From assembly GCA_948146395.1 (NCBI GenBank), contig OX411543.1:64987474-65051473 (forward strand): a stretch of DNA of 64,000 bases. Direction: 5' to 3'. The notes beneath the pieces are model-generated. The model was not told the DNA's origin and did not search any database. It saw only the letters and a program-made list of their open reading frames with translations. The translations under genes and the position numbers were made by a program. This document shows, piece by piece, positions 22,433 through 32,875 of this stretch; the first letter of the stretch is position 1, and each line of letters begins with the position of its first letter. This DNA comes from Fragum whitleyi (Eukaryota; Mollusca; Bivalvia; Cardiida; Cardiidae).

Positions 22433-22721
22433 ATGTCACACGTTCGATTTTGTTATGTTGATGCCCCATTAAAGGTTTCTATTGAGATAAAGGGTGAATA
22501 TGAAACAGTTGTCGTTTTTACGAGGACACCGTGTTTAGTTCGTTAATAATGGAATATTTTAACGGGAGAAATTAATACTTAATTCAGGTAAGGTATAAAT
22601 TGTTAATTAATACCATAATTGTTGGAAGTTTGAGGGATTGTGGGGTTTTTTTTATTTATTTTTTTTTTATATAAATTTTCTTTGGTGGCTATCATAAATG
22701 CCTTTACAATACATGTACACG

Positions 22722-22817
22722 TACAGTTAAGAGCATCATATAGTTGACAAGCTAAATGATTTGGAGTGATTTAGACATCAGTGTGTCGAGCGAGTTATAA
22801 ATGTAATTTAGGTCAGA
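22722..22817 (+). mobile_element. MITE-A, left fragment
   Basis: TACAGTTAAGAGCATCATATAGTTGACAAGC...TCAGTGTGTCGAGCGAGTTATAAATG covers the first ~90 bp and is followed at once by the full copy at 22818. Confidence 0.6.
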
Positions 22818-23259
22818 TACAGTTAAACACATCGTTAAATTGACAAGGTGAATGATTTTGGAATGATTAAGGAATGAAATTGAATGAGTGTGTGGAGCGA
22901 GTTTTGAGTGAATTTGATGGGAGGTAATCCTATATCATAAATTTTGTTCAGGATGAACAAAATTAGTGATATTGATTACCTCCCTTTAATAAAAAATGCA
23001 AACAAATTCTATAGATAACTTCCTATTTCTTCAGGAACCTATTAGACGCTTATAATTTGAATTATGTCACAGAAATCGCGATTTTTTTTCTATCCAAGTT
23101 TATTTTGAATGAAGTTGTTGATTCTATATTTTTCAATGGGTTTGAGCGTTTTTGAATGGTTTGACTGAGTGTTTGGAATGAATGATTGGAGCGCTGAGTG
23201 ATCGTTTAAGAATGATTTTGATTGAGGTGAATGTCAATTTCTCGATGTAACTAACTGTA
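22818..23259 (+). mobile_element. MITE-A, best-preserved copy (reference for the family)
   Basis: The 442-bp copy starts TACAGTTAAACACATCGTTA and ends in ATGTCAATTTCTCGATGTAACTAACTGTA. The termini are inverted repeats of about 28 bp beginning CAGTTA, flanked by TA. CAGT ends with a TA duplication are typical of Tc1/mariner-derived MITEs. Parts in order: GAATGATTTTGGAATGAT, GAGTGTGTGGAGCGAGTTTTGAG, a central hairpin (GGGAGGTAATC...AATTTTGTTCAGGATGAACAAAATTAGTGATATTGATTACCTCCC), AGATAACTTCCTATTTCTTCAGGAACC, then GAGTGTTTGGAATGAATGATTGGAGCGCTGAG. No coding capacity. At least 18 copies or fragments lie in this window. Confidence 0.92.
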
Positions 23260-23605
23260 ATACAATCTCGTTAATTTCGTCCAACTTTGGCGAATTTTGC
23301 GATACTCTATTTACTCCATGTACACTAATCTACGAACTCTCCTATCTGCGTGTATTCCCGAACCAATCAAATGCTTTAAAATCAGCCAATAAAATCGTGG
23401 AATAGTTTGGTCGAATTGAATTAGATTAGATCATTTAAAACCATGAACGATTTCAATTTTTCTGTCTTTTTTGAACAATTTCTGAGCGTTTTGGGGTAAT
23501 TTGAGAAATTGTCCTAAGTGCATTGAATGGAGCGCTAAGTGAGTGGTGTAGAATGTATTTGATAGGGTTGCGTGTCAATTTCATGATGTAACTAGCGGTG
23601 TGTGT
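23260..23605 (+). mobile_element. MITE-A, right two thirds
   Basis: Starts inside the central palindrome (CTCGTTAATTTCGTCCAACTTTGGCGAATTTTGCGAT) and ends GTGTCAATTTCATGATGTAACTAGCGGTG. Includes CATTGAATGGAGCGCTAAGTGAGTGG. It follows the reference copy without spacer. Confidence 0.7.
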
Positions 23606-23848
23606 CAATATTTCACGCGTATTTTCAACTGGCATCGTATTTAAACATTGTTGTTTGTAAATAAATATGTTCATTTCTTTTCCTATAAAGTATTCTACTA
23701 GAAAGGGGTTGCACATGACTCGAAAACATACAAGTAAGAGTTTATTTCGTTCAATTAAAAGCTTAGTACTCAGACAAGGAGTTTTAGTCAAGTAGTTTTT
23801 TTGAATGCATAAAAATATACGAAAAATGCGTTGTTTTGCTTTTGTCTA

Positions 23849-24290
23849 ATACAGTTAATTACATCGTGAAATTGACATTCACCTCAATCAAAACCATTCT
23901 AAATCGCTCACTCAGCGCTCCATTCATGCATTCAAAACACTCTCTCATACCATTCAAAAACGCTCAAACCCATTGAAAATATAGAATCAACAACGGCATT
24001 CAAAAAGAATTTGGATAGAGAAAATTTGCTATTTCACTGACATAATTCAAATATCAAGCGTCTCATAGGTTCTTGAACAAATCGGAAGCTATGTATAGAA
24101 CTTGTATGCATATATAATTAAAGGGAGGTAGACAATATCGCTAATTTTGTTCATCCTGGACAAAATTTGCGATGTAGGATTACCTCCCATTAAATACACT
24201 CAAAATTCGCTTCACACACTCATTTAATTTCATTCCTAAATCATTCCAAAATCATTCACTTAGTCAATTTCACAAATTTGTTTACTATAG
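23849..24290 (-). mobile_element. MITE-A, complete copy, minus orientation
   Basis: TACAGTTAATTACATCGTGAAATTGACA to CTTAGTCAATTTCACAAATTTGTTTACTATA. Central hairpin GGGAGGTAGACAATATCGCTAA...TTTGCGATGTAGGATTACCTCCC is intact. With 22818 it forms an inverted pair about 1 kb apart. Confidence 0.88.
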
Positions 24291-24468
24291 CCAAGCCCTT
24301 TTGAATTAAACAACAGTTGAATATTATATTTTCAATGATAGAACATAACAGCATAAGAGATGGTTGCTTCCTATAGGTCTATACCGATGCCACTGCATGC
24401 ATAAATTTGATTACTGCCCCTGTCTGTCTCAGAGACCGGGCTGTAAGTTCAACTTCTATACAGCGTGG

Positions 24469-24902
24469 CAGTTAAACGATAAAGAAGCAATACAGTAAAC
24501 AACATTGTTAAATTGACAAGATGAATGATTTTGGAATGACTTAGGAATGAAATTTAATTAGTGTGTGGATCGAGTTTTGCGTGAATTTAATGGGAGGTAA
24601 TCCTATATCGCAAATTTTGTTCAGGATGAACAAAATTAGCGATATTGTTCACCTCCCTTTAATAAAATATGCATTCAAGTTCTATAGATACATGTAGCTT
24701 CCTATTTCTTCAAGAACCAATGAGACGCCAAGAATTTGAATAATGTCAGTAAAATCGCGGTTTTCTCTATCGGATTTCAATGAATGACGCTGTTGATTCT
24801 ATACTTTTCAATGGATTTGAGCGTTTTTGAATGGTATGAGGGTGTGTTTGGAATGAATAAATGAATGGAGCACTGACAGTTAAACGAATAAGAAGCAATA
24901 CA
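24469..24902 (+). mobile_element. MITE-A truncated at right, flanked by 27-bp direct repeats
   Basis: The MITE-A part runs from ATACAGTAAACAACATTGTTAAATTG (about 24490) to GAATGGAGCACTGA (about 24875), where the last ~70 bp are missing. A near-identical sequence CAGTTAAACGATAAAGAAGC... lies at 24469-24495 and again at 24876-24902, with one base shifted. The direct repeat starts exactly where the MITE is cut off. Confidence 0.8.
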
Positions 24903-24999
24903 CATATAAAATATGGATCAGGAGGTTTGTCTGAACGGCCAGATCTGCATTTTTTTCACTTAAGACCATCGGGGTATTGCCAATGTGGAGGGTTTTTGG

Positions 25000-25525
25000 A
25001 TTCACTTGAAATGAGATTGAATGAATAAGATTGGCAATATTTTGAATGAAATTATAGAGGGGGACTATAAAATTGCTAATTTCTCTCATTTCGCACGAAA
25101 TTATCGATATTCTTTTACCTCACAAAAAAAAAAAATACAAATTCTTCTATAAAATGTTGTGTGCGTCTTCGTTTATCAATCGGGCGTAGCAAGGCACCAC
25201 CACCTAATAAAATTGTGAATTGATTCGATCGATTTAAAAAAAAAGAGATGTGAATTTTTAAACGGGTTTTGGTCTTTTTTGAATGATTTGAATGTTTTTG
25301 GATGAGTGCTCAAAATAAACGAATGAATGAAGCACAAATGAATGAAGCACGAATGAATGAAGCACGAATGAATGAATGAATGAATGAATGAATGAATGAA
25401 TGAATGAATGAATGAATGAATGAATGAATGAATGAATGAATGAATGAATGAATCACTAGGCGAGTGATTTAAAATGCTTTTGATTTTAGATGAATGTTAA
25501 TTTAACAATGATCCTAACTGATAGG
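25000..25525 (+). mobile_element. MITE-A with internal (TGAA)n expansion
   Basis: TTCACTTGAAATGAGATTGAATGAATAAG, ATTGCTAATTTCTCTCATTTCGCACGAAATTATCGATATT and TTTTACCTCAC correspond to the left half and central palindrome. GATTTGAATGTTTTTGGATGAGTGCTCAAAATAAACGAATGAATGAAGCAC and the end GATGAATGTTAATTTAACAATGATCCTAACTGATA match the right half. The satellite at 25316-25452 sits where other copies have one or two GAATGA units before GGAGCGCTGAG. Confidence 0.75.
25316..25452 (+). repeat. (TGAA)n satellite with 15-bp prelude units
   Basis: Three near-identical units GAATGAATGAAGCAC lead into about 22 uninterrupted GAAT tetranucleotides. It ends at AATCACTAGGCGAGTGA, which is MITE-A sequence. Confidence 0.95.
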
Positions 25526-25647
25526 CGGAAATTCATATTATATCAACCAAAGCCTCGTTATTCCAAATTGGTTATTCTGAAAAATTCACCATTCAAATGT
25601 ATAAAAAAGATGCCCAACCAAGCACAGGTTAACAAGAGTATGTTTAA

Positions 25648-25868
25648 CCCTTTTCCAAACAACAAAATTTTAGGGTCATCCAATTTGAAAGGAGTTGCAG
25701 ATAACAGAATGAATAATACCTAATGGAAAAAATATGTATGTTATAGCCTAGAAAATATTGAGGCAAAAGGAGAAAGTGCTGGCCACCAGCACTTTCTTCT
25801 TTTTCCTCAATGTTTTCCCAAGCCTTACCACTTAGAAACGTCAAAACCAGGTCTTGTTTGGGAAACGG
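25648..25868. mobile_element. Foldback MITE with TTAA flanks, CCCTTTTCCAAACAA ends
   Basis: Left end TTAACCCTTTTCCAAACAAC; right end TTGTTTGGGAAACGGTTAA, inverted relative to it. The inner hairpin at 25746-25815 has arms GAAAATATTGAGGC and GAGAAAGTGCTGG facing their inverses around a two-base loop. TTAA lies at both borders. No coding frame. Confidence 0.8.
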
Positions 25869-26334
25869 TTAAAAGAAAACAATAGTGAGGTAGAAAGTCC
25901 ATTCTGCGTGAAAAAAAATCGACATCTGTAAGGTTGTGCATTCCGCGCTGACTGACCAGATTCGATACTATTTACACATGCCTAATGTCCCCTTTTGGTG
26001 TGTCGAGACAGACCAGATAGCAGCTCAACGATTATTGTATCGATCATCAGATTTGTTTGCAAAACAAACTCATTGGGTAGAGTAAATATTCATAGAATTG
26101 CGATTGATAAAGATCTTAATTCTTTTTTTTTTCTTTTTTTTTTCAATAGATTTTCTTTCCTTGTTTGTTTTCTGTCATTGAATAAATTGACTTTTATTGA
26201 ATCTTTATCCGACGGTGAATTTAGTAAATGTTTAACATGACGGTTTATCGTAAGAATTAATTGTTGTCGTCACGAACAGCAGTCTAGTATCTGATGAATA
26301 ACCGTCACCATCCAATGTGACGGATGATCATTTG

Positions 26335-26491
26335 GGTAGTGGACCCGTAAAAGTTTCGCATCGTTTCAAAAGTAATGAACTTTAACAGTGTTAACCAAGG
26401 TTTCCTAATGAAAATCATTAGGAAACCTCGATTAACATTCTAAAAGAACATATGGTCCGAAATGTTGCGCAACTGTTACGGGTCCACTGCC
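26335..26491. mobile_element. Palindromic MITE, TTAA target (copy 2)
   Basis: GGTAGTGGACCCGTAAAAGTTTCGCA at left and GCGCAACTGTTACGGGTCCACTGCC at right, with AAGGTTTCCTAATGAAA facing CATTAGGAAACCT at the centre. TTAA is present at the right border (26492-26495); the left border reads TTTG, apparently mutated. Confidence 0.85.
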
Positions 26492-26675
26492 TTAATACTT
26501 ATATCATTAAATCGAAGCAAAAATATACATGTAAATAGCCTATTTATAGATATTTGGTGGCACATATGTTTGGAATTTCGAAAATTGCAAGTCCTTTATA
26601 GAACTGCGACATTATCATTACTGAAACTAGGACGTTTTGTTCGCCAGGAAAAGACGAACCGAATTTCGATACATG

Positions 26676-26929
26676 TGTGACCCGTGACTTTTGCGCACAG
26701 GAACCATCTTCAATATGCAAAGTGTCGACCCTAGTCAGACTGCGCATTGACTAGGGTGAAAACCTTTCGTTCAACACTGATTTTTTGAATCCAGGATGAT
26801 CATTCTACCCCCCCGTAAAAGAATTTTAAAATGTGACATCCGATAACCTCTACTGAAACTTATCTATTTTTTTTTTCAAACATCTATTCTATGGAGTTCC
26901 CAGCTGGCCAATTTTTCGTGAAGGGACAC
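26676..26929. mobile_element. GTGACSG...CCATCTG MITE (copy 1)
   Basis: Left end GTGACCCGTGACTTTTGCGC then CAGGAACCATCTTC; right end CCCAGCTGGCCAATTTTTCG...GGGACAC, roughly inverted. Inside is a palindrome GACCCTAGTCAGACTGCGCA...TTGACTAGGGT. The same order is found at 32534 and 50785. No coding potential. Confidence 0.65.
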
Positions 26930-27692
26930 GATTTTAATTGCGTTTGTGCCATTTATTCAAACTTGTTGATATACCTTAATCAGATTCCTTTTAAGAATTA
27001 ATCCATCAATGTTAAGTTTTGCTAATCTATGGCGAATGAAAATAGAAACAAATACATCATTCGGCCAAGTCCATTCGATAAAAGAAGTGGTTTTTTTCTA
27101 CTTTAAGATAAGATTTTAACTCTAAATAGTACCTAATTCGTTCTCACGAATTAATTATTTTGAAAAAAATGGTAATGATCAAACGACTTTCTCATTATCT
27201 TTTTTTTTATTACGATCTGCTTTATCATAAATTGATTATATAAATATATAGAGTGTAATTGTTTGTTTAAGTGTAAGATCGATTATTTGTTCAATAAATG
27301 AACACAGAAAGTTGTGTATTCACGAGCGGTTGTGTCACGAGTGAAAATAAAGCTTTTGTTGTTAAAGAAAAGGAGTTAATCAATCTTTCAAGAAAAAGCA
27401 AAATCGTTCTATTTCGTTAATGAAAAAAAAAATGATTTTTACTTTTAGACGAATACTTTTAAAACGTGCATGCAATCGGCTACTTATCCTATTACGTTGT
27501 GAATATAATCAGCCCGCTTACATGAAGTTAAATATGGTGAAATAACCGAAAATTGGGTTTGTTTTGAGGTGATTTCACAGATTTTGCTGTGAAATTCCGA
27601 TGAGCCAATAGCAGTTGAAATTTCCTCAAAGAATCTACAGCATATCAAATTCAATAGATAAATGCATATTGATGGTAAGATTATATAATTCA
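26930..27692. other. AT-rich non-coding stretch
   Basis: No gene, RNA or repeat border was recognised. Poly-T and poly-A runs only. Confidence 0.4.
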
Positions 27693-28330
27693 GACAGATT
27701 GACTAGACCTGCGTTCAGGAAAACAGAGCACACAGGAGCATATTATTTCCCTGCTTGAATGTATTTTAACTTTTTGGTGGACGTTTACTTGCATCAGAGT
27801 TATAGCGTAAGAACATTCCAGAAGGATATTAAGGGCTTTTCCAAGAAAGTGGTTCTCACTTAGGTTTAATTTACTCTTTTTCAAGAATTCTATCCGTCTG
27901 ACATCTGTGTATTTTGAAAATTACGTGATACAAGACTTCTATATAATTTGTAGATAACGATAAAACATCTTTTAAATGTGAAATCATATACAATTGAGAG
28001 ACCGGGCGAATTTTTCACTCGCGTAGGACTATACATAAGGCCGAGTGAGTAATTTGCCGTTAGTTTACCCATGGTCTACGGGAGGTCACTCACGAAAACT
28101 TGGTGAATGTTAATACTGCAATTGTAACCTCCCTTGGTACTTTTACAGTACATAAGAAATTGCCAGTTCATGGAATAACATGAAATACACATGGAAACAC
28201 TGGAATACTCATGAATACCGATGCATCTCGTGCACAGGTACTTAGTATTGTAATGTAGTAAAGTCGTGGTTGACAATCGACGATATTTGTTGAGAAATGT
28301 AAAATTCAAGATCGACGTTCATTTATTATT
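27693..28330 (-). repeat. GGTGGACGTTT element, minus orientation, diverged
   Basis: On the + strand GGTGGACGTTTACTTGCATCAG (about 27776) is the inverted 3' end of the element at 44215. It is followed in reverse by the ACATCTG, TCGGGCGAA...TTTTTCACTCGCGTAGGAC, CCATGGTCTACGGGAGGTCACTCA and GAATGTTAATACTGCAATTGTAACCTCCCTTG landmarks. The far end is not clear. Short frames within it are not genes. Confidence 0.65.
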
Positions 28331-28854
28331 TGTTTCTCTCCGATTAATTGTGCATCATTAGCCAAAGAGAGAGCGTACTCTCAATTCAAGGGGGAGGGGT
28401 TTCCATTCATATTGTACTATTTTCGGAGATATCCCGATCAAATTATTTTAAAAGTCTAGTTGACTGTCGAGCCTGTTTGACCCCCCTCTCAGTCTCTGTC
28501 TCTATCTTTCAACACCATTATTCGAAAAAAAATCGAAAGAGATATTCACAATTCTTATGTGTAAATAAAAGGGTAGGAGATATCTTAGAAATGTTTTTCG
28601 GTTGATATATTACGAAACTCACATCTATATAGATGAGTGAATTCTCCAGAGACGAGAATAATATTCCGTGTAAATAAACAGTGTCTTCTCAATTAATCAT
28701 TGCCAAATTTGAGAGTAAATAAAACAAATAAGTAGTTACCATATTACCATTTACTATCGTGTTGAGCAACTCGTTTGCTTATTCGTGGGCGCTGTTTTCG
28801 TGGAAAGTTTGTCAAAATATTAAATGAACCTGTACGTGAGATTTCCAACATGTT
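28331..28854. other. Non-coding stretch
   Basis: An 85-codon frame (28348-28605) has no domain-like features. No repeat was recognised. Confidence 0.35.
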
Positions 28855-28997
28855 CAAATATGCGCAGTGCAAGACGCTGACTACGCTGTGCAACCGCACA
28901 GTCTGACCAGAGTCTTCACTATGCGTTTAGTAGATAGATAAAATCTCAAAGTATCTGTAGACCATAAGGTAACTTTATATTTACAGTATGTGGCTGT
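28855..28997 (+). repeat. CCGCACAGTCTGACCAGAGTC repeat (copy 2)
   Basis: ATATGCGCAGTGCAAGACGCTG...CTGTGCAACCGCACAGTCTGACCAGAGTCTTCACTATGCGTTTAG, then CTCAAAGTATCTGTAGACCAT...ACTTTATATTTACAGTATGTGG. It matches 54940-55080 (inverted) along nearly its whole length, and 18285 in part. Confidence 0.7.
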
Positions 28998-29697
28998 CAA
29001 CGCTTGTCATTTTGATTTACGATACTTTTTTTCGTAAGAAGTTTAGTAACGCGGCACCTGGTCAGGGAAACACTTGGATTTTATGCCTAGTTAATCCGGC
29101 TTCCAACGAAAATATACATGTAAATGAAAAATTAAAAGAAATACCGTTAAATCCCAATAAAAGAATTAAGCAAATCATAAGCTAATACATTTATATACAG
29201 ACATTTTAAACGATCAATGTATGTTTTGAACAATTCCATGGCAAAGGTGGCTGTTTCGCATATAGAAACGATTGGAAAATTATCTTGATTTTAGCTAACC
29301 ATCCCTGAACCCATACCATAAAATGATATTTTCGACTTGAGGAAGACACCATCACGGATTTCAAGTAAAGTTTTCATTTTCGGTCCGAAGAATGTTTTTT
29401 CAAGAGGACCAAAAGAGTGATTTTACAGGAATCTGTATTTTATGCTGTTGGTCCACGCTGTAATATCGCGTCTCTGAACTCTGGAACCTAGATATCTCAA
29501 CAACAATTATAATTCAATAATTGTGTTGTTGTTGTTAATTTTGTTGTTTTCGCGGTGGGGGATGGGATGGGCTGGGGGAGGGGAGTGGACAAAATGTGAT
29601 GCCAAGACTATGTTTTTTTACTTATTTAGTATAGATAAAAGATATATTATATTGAAAAGATAGAAAATAACGGATTGCGTTTGCAACATGTTTTCAT

Positions 29698-30108
29698 TTG
29701 TGACCCGTCACACAAAAATAATTCTTTGTGAATTCCGTCTGAAAACAAATATTTCAGAAAAAAACCGAACCCAGCTGACGCAAAAACCATTCATATTATG
29801 AAATACTCAGATCATATGGATGGAGAAAATCAGACAATAATGCAACATGTAGACCCTTTCTATCCTTGTGCAATCCGCGCACACTAACTAAGGTGAATAT
29901 TTTTTCTAGAATTCGAGATAATCCGTTTTTGCATAACGGGACATTTACATACAAGAAAAGACAAAACGCAATATTTGACGAGTAGACTATCTTGTATTGT
30001 AATTTAAGGTCAAAATAACGCGAGAAGAAACGATAAACAATGAGAATACTGCAGGTCCGGAGATTTATTCGATAAGACAGCTGCTCCATCATTGTGCGTG
30101 AAACTGAA
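29698..30108. repeat. Possible GTGACSG MITE relative
   Basis: The left part GTGACCCGTCACACAAAAATAATTC and a right part GCTGCTCCATCATTGTGCGTGAAAC resemble the ends of the MITEs at 26676 and 32534. The interior ATGTAGACCC...CAATCCGCGCACACTAACTAAGGTGAA resembles their central palindrome. Divergence is high. Confidence 0.35.
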
Positions 30109-30224
30109 TGGAGACTAATCGAGTCGGCCTAAAATAGTACTATTTTGTGTAGTCAGATCCTGCGTTCTGGATCATAGATTAAAATATGCACAAATATCTC
30201 CACGGACGATCGGAAAGAATTAAC

Positions 30225-30400
30225 AAGATTTCTTTTTCTTCAAGCGCTTTAAATAACCGATGTACACTCAGAAGTCGAATTACCCCAAAATGACCGAAAA
30301 TTACTACACTTACGTCCGAGGTACTTTCCAAATTACGGAAAAGTCCGAGAGATGTACCGAATACTATGGTGGGAGACAAACGACGTTCGTCAAAATGACT
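30225..30400 (+). repeat. Dispersed repeat shared with 47390-47530
   Basis: CCGAAAATTACTACACTTACGTCCGAGGTACTTTCCAAATTACGGAAAAGTCCG matches AAAATTACGACACGTACGTCAGAGGTACTTTCAAGTTAACGGAAAAGTCCG near 47460, same orientation. Element type unknown. Confidence 0.6.
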
Positions 30401-31889
30401 TACGACTTATGTCGAATAAAAAGAGGCCGAGCCGGAGATCGAGCTAATCACTCAAAGATTGAGCGACACACGTGTTACTGACTGACTTTACTCTTTGTAA
30501 AGAGTGGTTATTCTTTTACGAGATTTCCTTTCAGACAAGCTTATCCGCGTCCAGAATAAAATAAAAAGATGAATAAAGCAGAAGTAAACCAGAGCTATAT
30601 ACGAGTGATACTGTCGATATACGAGTCGTATACTGTGCGACTTTAAAAACGCAACAAAGTCAATTTGAAATTTGAGCACAGAAAAGTAGATCTAGATTGT
30701 TTTAACTTATTTTAGCTAAAATCATAAAAATGTATTCTGTTGATTCGGCTCAATCTTTATTTGATCTGACGATTTGATTAGTTTCGGCATAGCAATCTAC
30801 TTTTCACTCTTTCTTTGTCATTGCACTTTTCATGGTTGATTGATTTCATAAATCAGAAGTGTGGAATGTCATTAACGATAGACACATCAAAACCCATTGA
30901 AAGAATTAAATTCAACTCACTCTCTTTGCAAAAACTGTACTCTGAATCGATCATGTTATAAGGGAAATTGCTCCTGAGAATCGGAACGTGGTTAACCTCG
31001 ATTAGACTTAAAAAAATATTTATTTATTCCATCAATATTTGAACATCTGTAAGGTGGGACCTTACCAATGAGGCGTTTCAGAAGACGTTACGTGTTAAAA
31101 TGACGTTAATGCCATGCCGTTAACACGTTCAAAATGTCATCTCAGTTCTTAACGACATGTCTACTAGGGTTAAAAACCGCCAACAGGCTTTGTTTGGCCA
31201 AACCGCATTCACATTCGTGAACGTTCGTGGTTCTACGAAAGGATTGGAAAAGCACGTAAGTGACGTCATTTCTGGTAAAAAAAGACGACTTTTGGTGTCG
31301 TCTTTGGACCAAACGTGCTAAAACGCAGTATTGATGATGTGTTTGAAATCTTGTTCTTTCAAATTAACTCTAAAAATTGTTTAGCTTGTGTTTCATTTGA
31401 ACAGAAAATATCGTCCTTACAGTAGGGCTATGGAGAAAATTCACCTTCTTGGGTATGTTTGGAATTGTCACCGTATTTGGTACAAGAGAATGTTTCAAAT
31501 TGACATATATGTTGGATTAAAGGTAACTTGTTAATGCAACCAAATAATTATATTTTAGTCCGAGTCTGTGCATTTATATTGCATTTTAGTGATGTTTTTA
31601 AGTATTGCGTTTTTAAAGACGCTCAGTATGATATAGTTAATCTGCTTTTTCCGTCGAGACTGGCCTTATTCTATACTTCAGAGCGCTCTACCGGCTTCAG
31701 TGGCGGGACGGGTCTTGGGTTTACATGTACCACAGGTCAATACCCTTTTACTGCTTAATTAAGATTAAGTTCAAAGAAACTACCATTTTTTGTGCGTTTC
31801 AACCAGTTTTCCCTCGTGTAATGAGCAGAAAGTATTCAGTAACGGCTAAGATCAGACAAGGAACTGTGAAGATTAAGTATACTAAGTAG
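30401..31889. other. Non-coding stretch
   Basis: No gene recognised. A partial inverted repeat at about 31250-31315 pairs AAAAGACGAC with GTCGTCTTT and GCACGT with ACGTGC. Nothing else can be supported. Confidence 0.4.
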
Positions 31890-32125
31890 TATAGGCGTAA
31901 CTAGGATTTTGAAATTTACTAGCACTTAGACGACCAACATAGAGTATATTGCATAAATGCGATATGTGGACTGTGAAAAAAGATGAATGACCTCCGTCCG
32001 GAGCGAACGGAAGACGTGCCTCTTTTGTTGAGCGTTGGTGAAAAAACAAAATATCGTAAATACAACTTGAATAAGCTGTAGTTTCGATGTTATGATCATT
32101 CATTAACGTCATTTTTCGAAGGGGG
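31890..32125 (+). repeat. AGGCGTAACTAGGA repeat (copy 1)
   Basis: AGGCGTAACTAGGATTTTGAAATTT...GCGATATGTGGACT...TTGAGCGTTGGTGAA...CAACTTGAATAAGCTGTAGTTTCGATGTTATGATCATTCAT. The same sequence closes the window at 63774-64000. Near its end is a small palindrome with core AGCTTGAATAAGCT. Confidence 0.75.
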
Positions 32126-32533
32126 TTTATTTCTATTACGCACTTGCGAAATTCGCGTAATGGTGGTTTCGCCCTTGTGTAGAAACACGTTATGAACAGC
32201 GATCTCAGAATTTAATAGAACGTTGCATGTCTCGTTTTCTTTCACGTCGTCTTAAATCAAGTTTTTCATCTGTATTAGTTCAGTGTTCTTAAAGAATGTG
32301 TGATCAATTTTCTCATGATTTAATCTGTGCTAGTTAATGGGCTATGTTTGTTTTTATCCCCGGAAAATTAGGTCATCGATTTTAATGACGTCAAGCGCAT
32401 GAAAATATTGGTTACTTCTCATGATAACTTTCTCGTGGAGGTTTAAGGCATGTGCGGATCCAAGAGGGAATATCGGGTAGAGGTTCAGACACCGACACCC
32501 CCACTCCTTGAATTTCGGTGAAAAAGTGGTGTA

Positions 32534-32765
32534 TGTGACGGGAAAAAAGGGGCCATCTGTGTTGTGCGTAAAGTGTCGCTCCAAGTCAGGCTGCGCAGGC
32601 TGGCTTAGGTCGAACATTTTCAAATTTTCCTGATTTTCCGAATTGAGATAATTCTTTCTGAGTTTTAGAAATACGGCCCCGATAGAACTAGGCTGGTCCT
32701 AAAATCATCCGTAAATATTTATATTTTATAAAGTTCTCAGATGGTCCCTTTTTGCCAGACGGCAC
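32534..32765. mobile_element. GTGACSG...CCATCTG MITE (copy 2)
   Basis: Left end GTGACGGGAAAAAAGGGGCCATCTG; right end CAGATGGTCCCTTTTTGCCAGACGGCAC, inverted. The interior AAGTGTCGCTCCAAGTCAGGCTGCGCAGGCTGGCTTAGGTCGAA is partly palindromic. 232 bp, no coding. Confidence 0.75.
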
Positions 32766-32875
32766 GGTCGCATTGGGAGGAAGCAAGGTCGGAAACCGAT
32801 CTGACATCGTCAGAGAGTAGCTTAATGTCCTAACTACAACGTGACATTTAAAAAAATAATTGATTCCTGCAGATG

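Noticed and set aside
25316..25452. CRISPR-like array
   Set aside because: The units are 4-15 bp without spacers: a microsatellite in a eukaryotic MITE.
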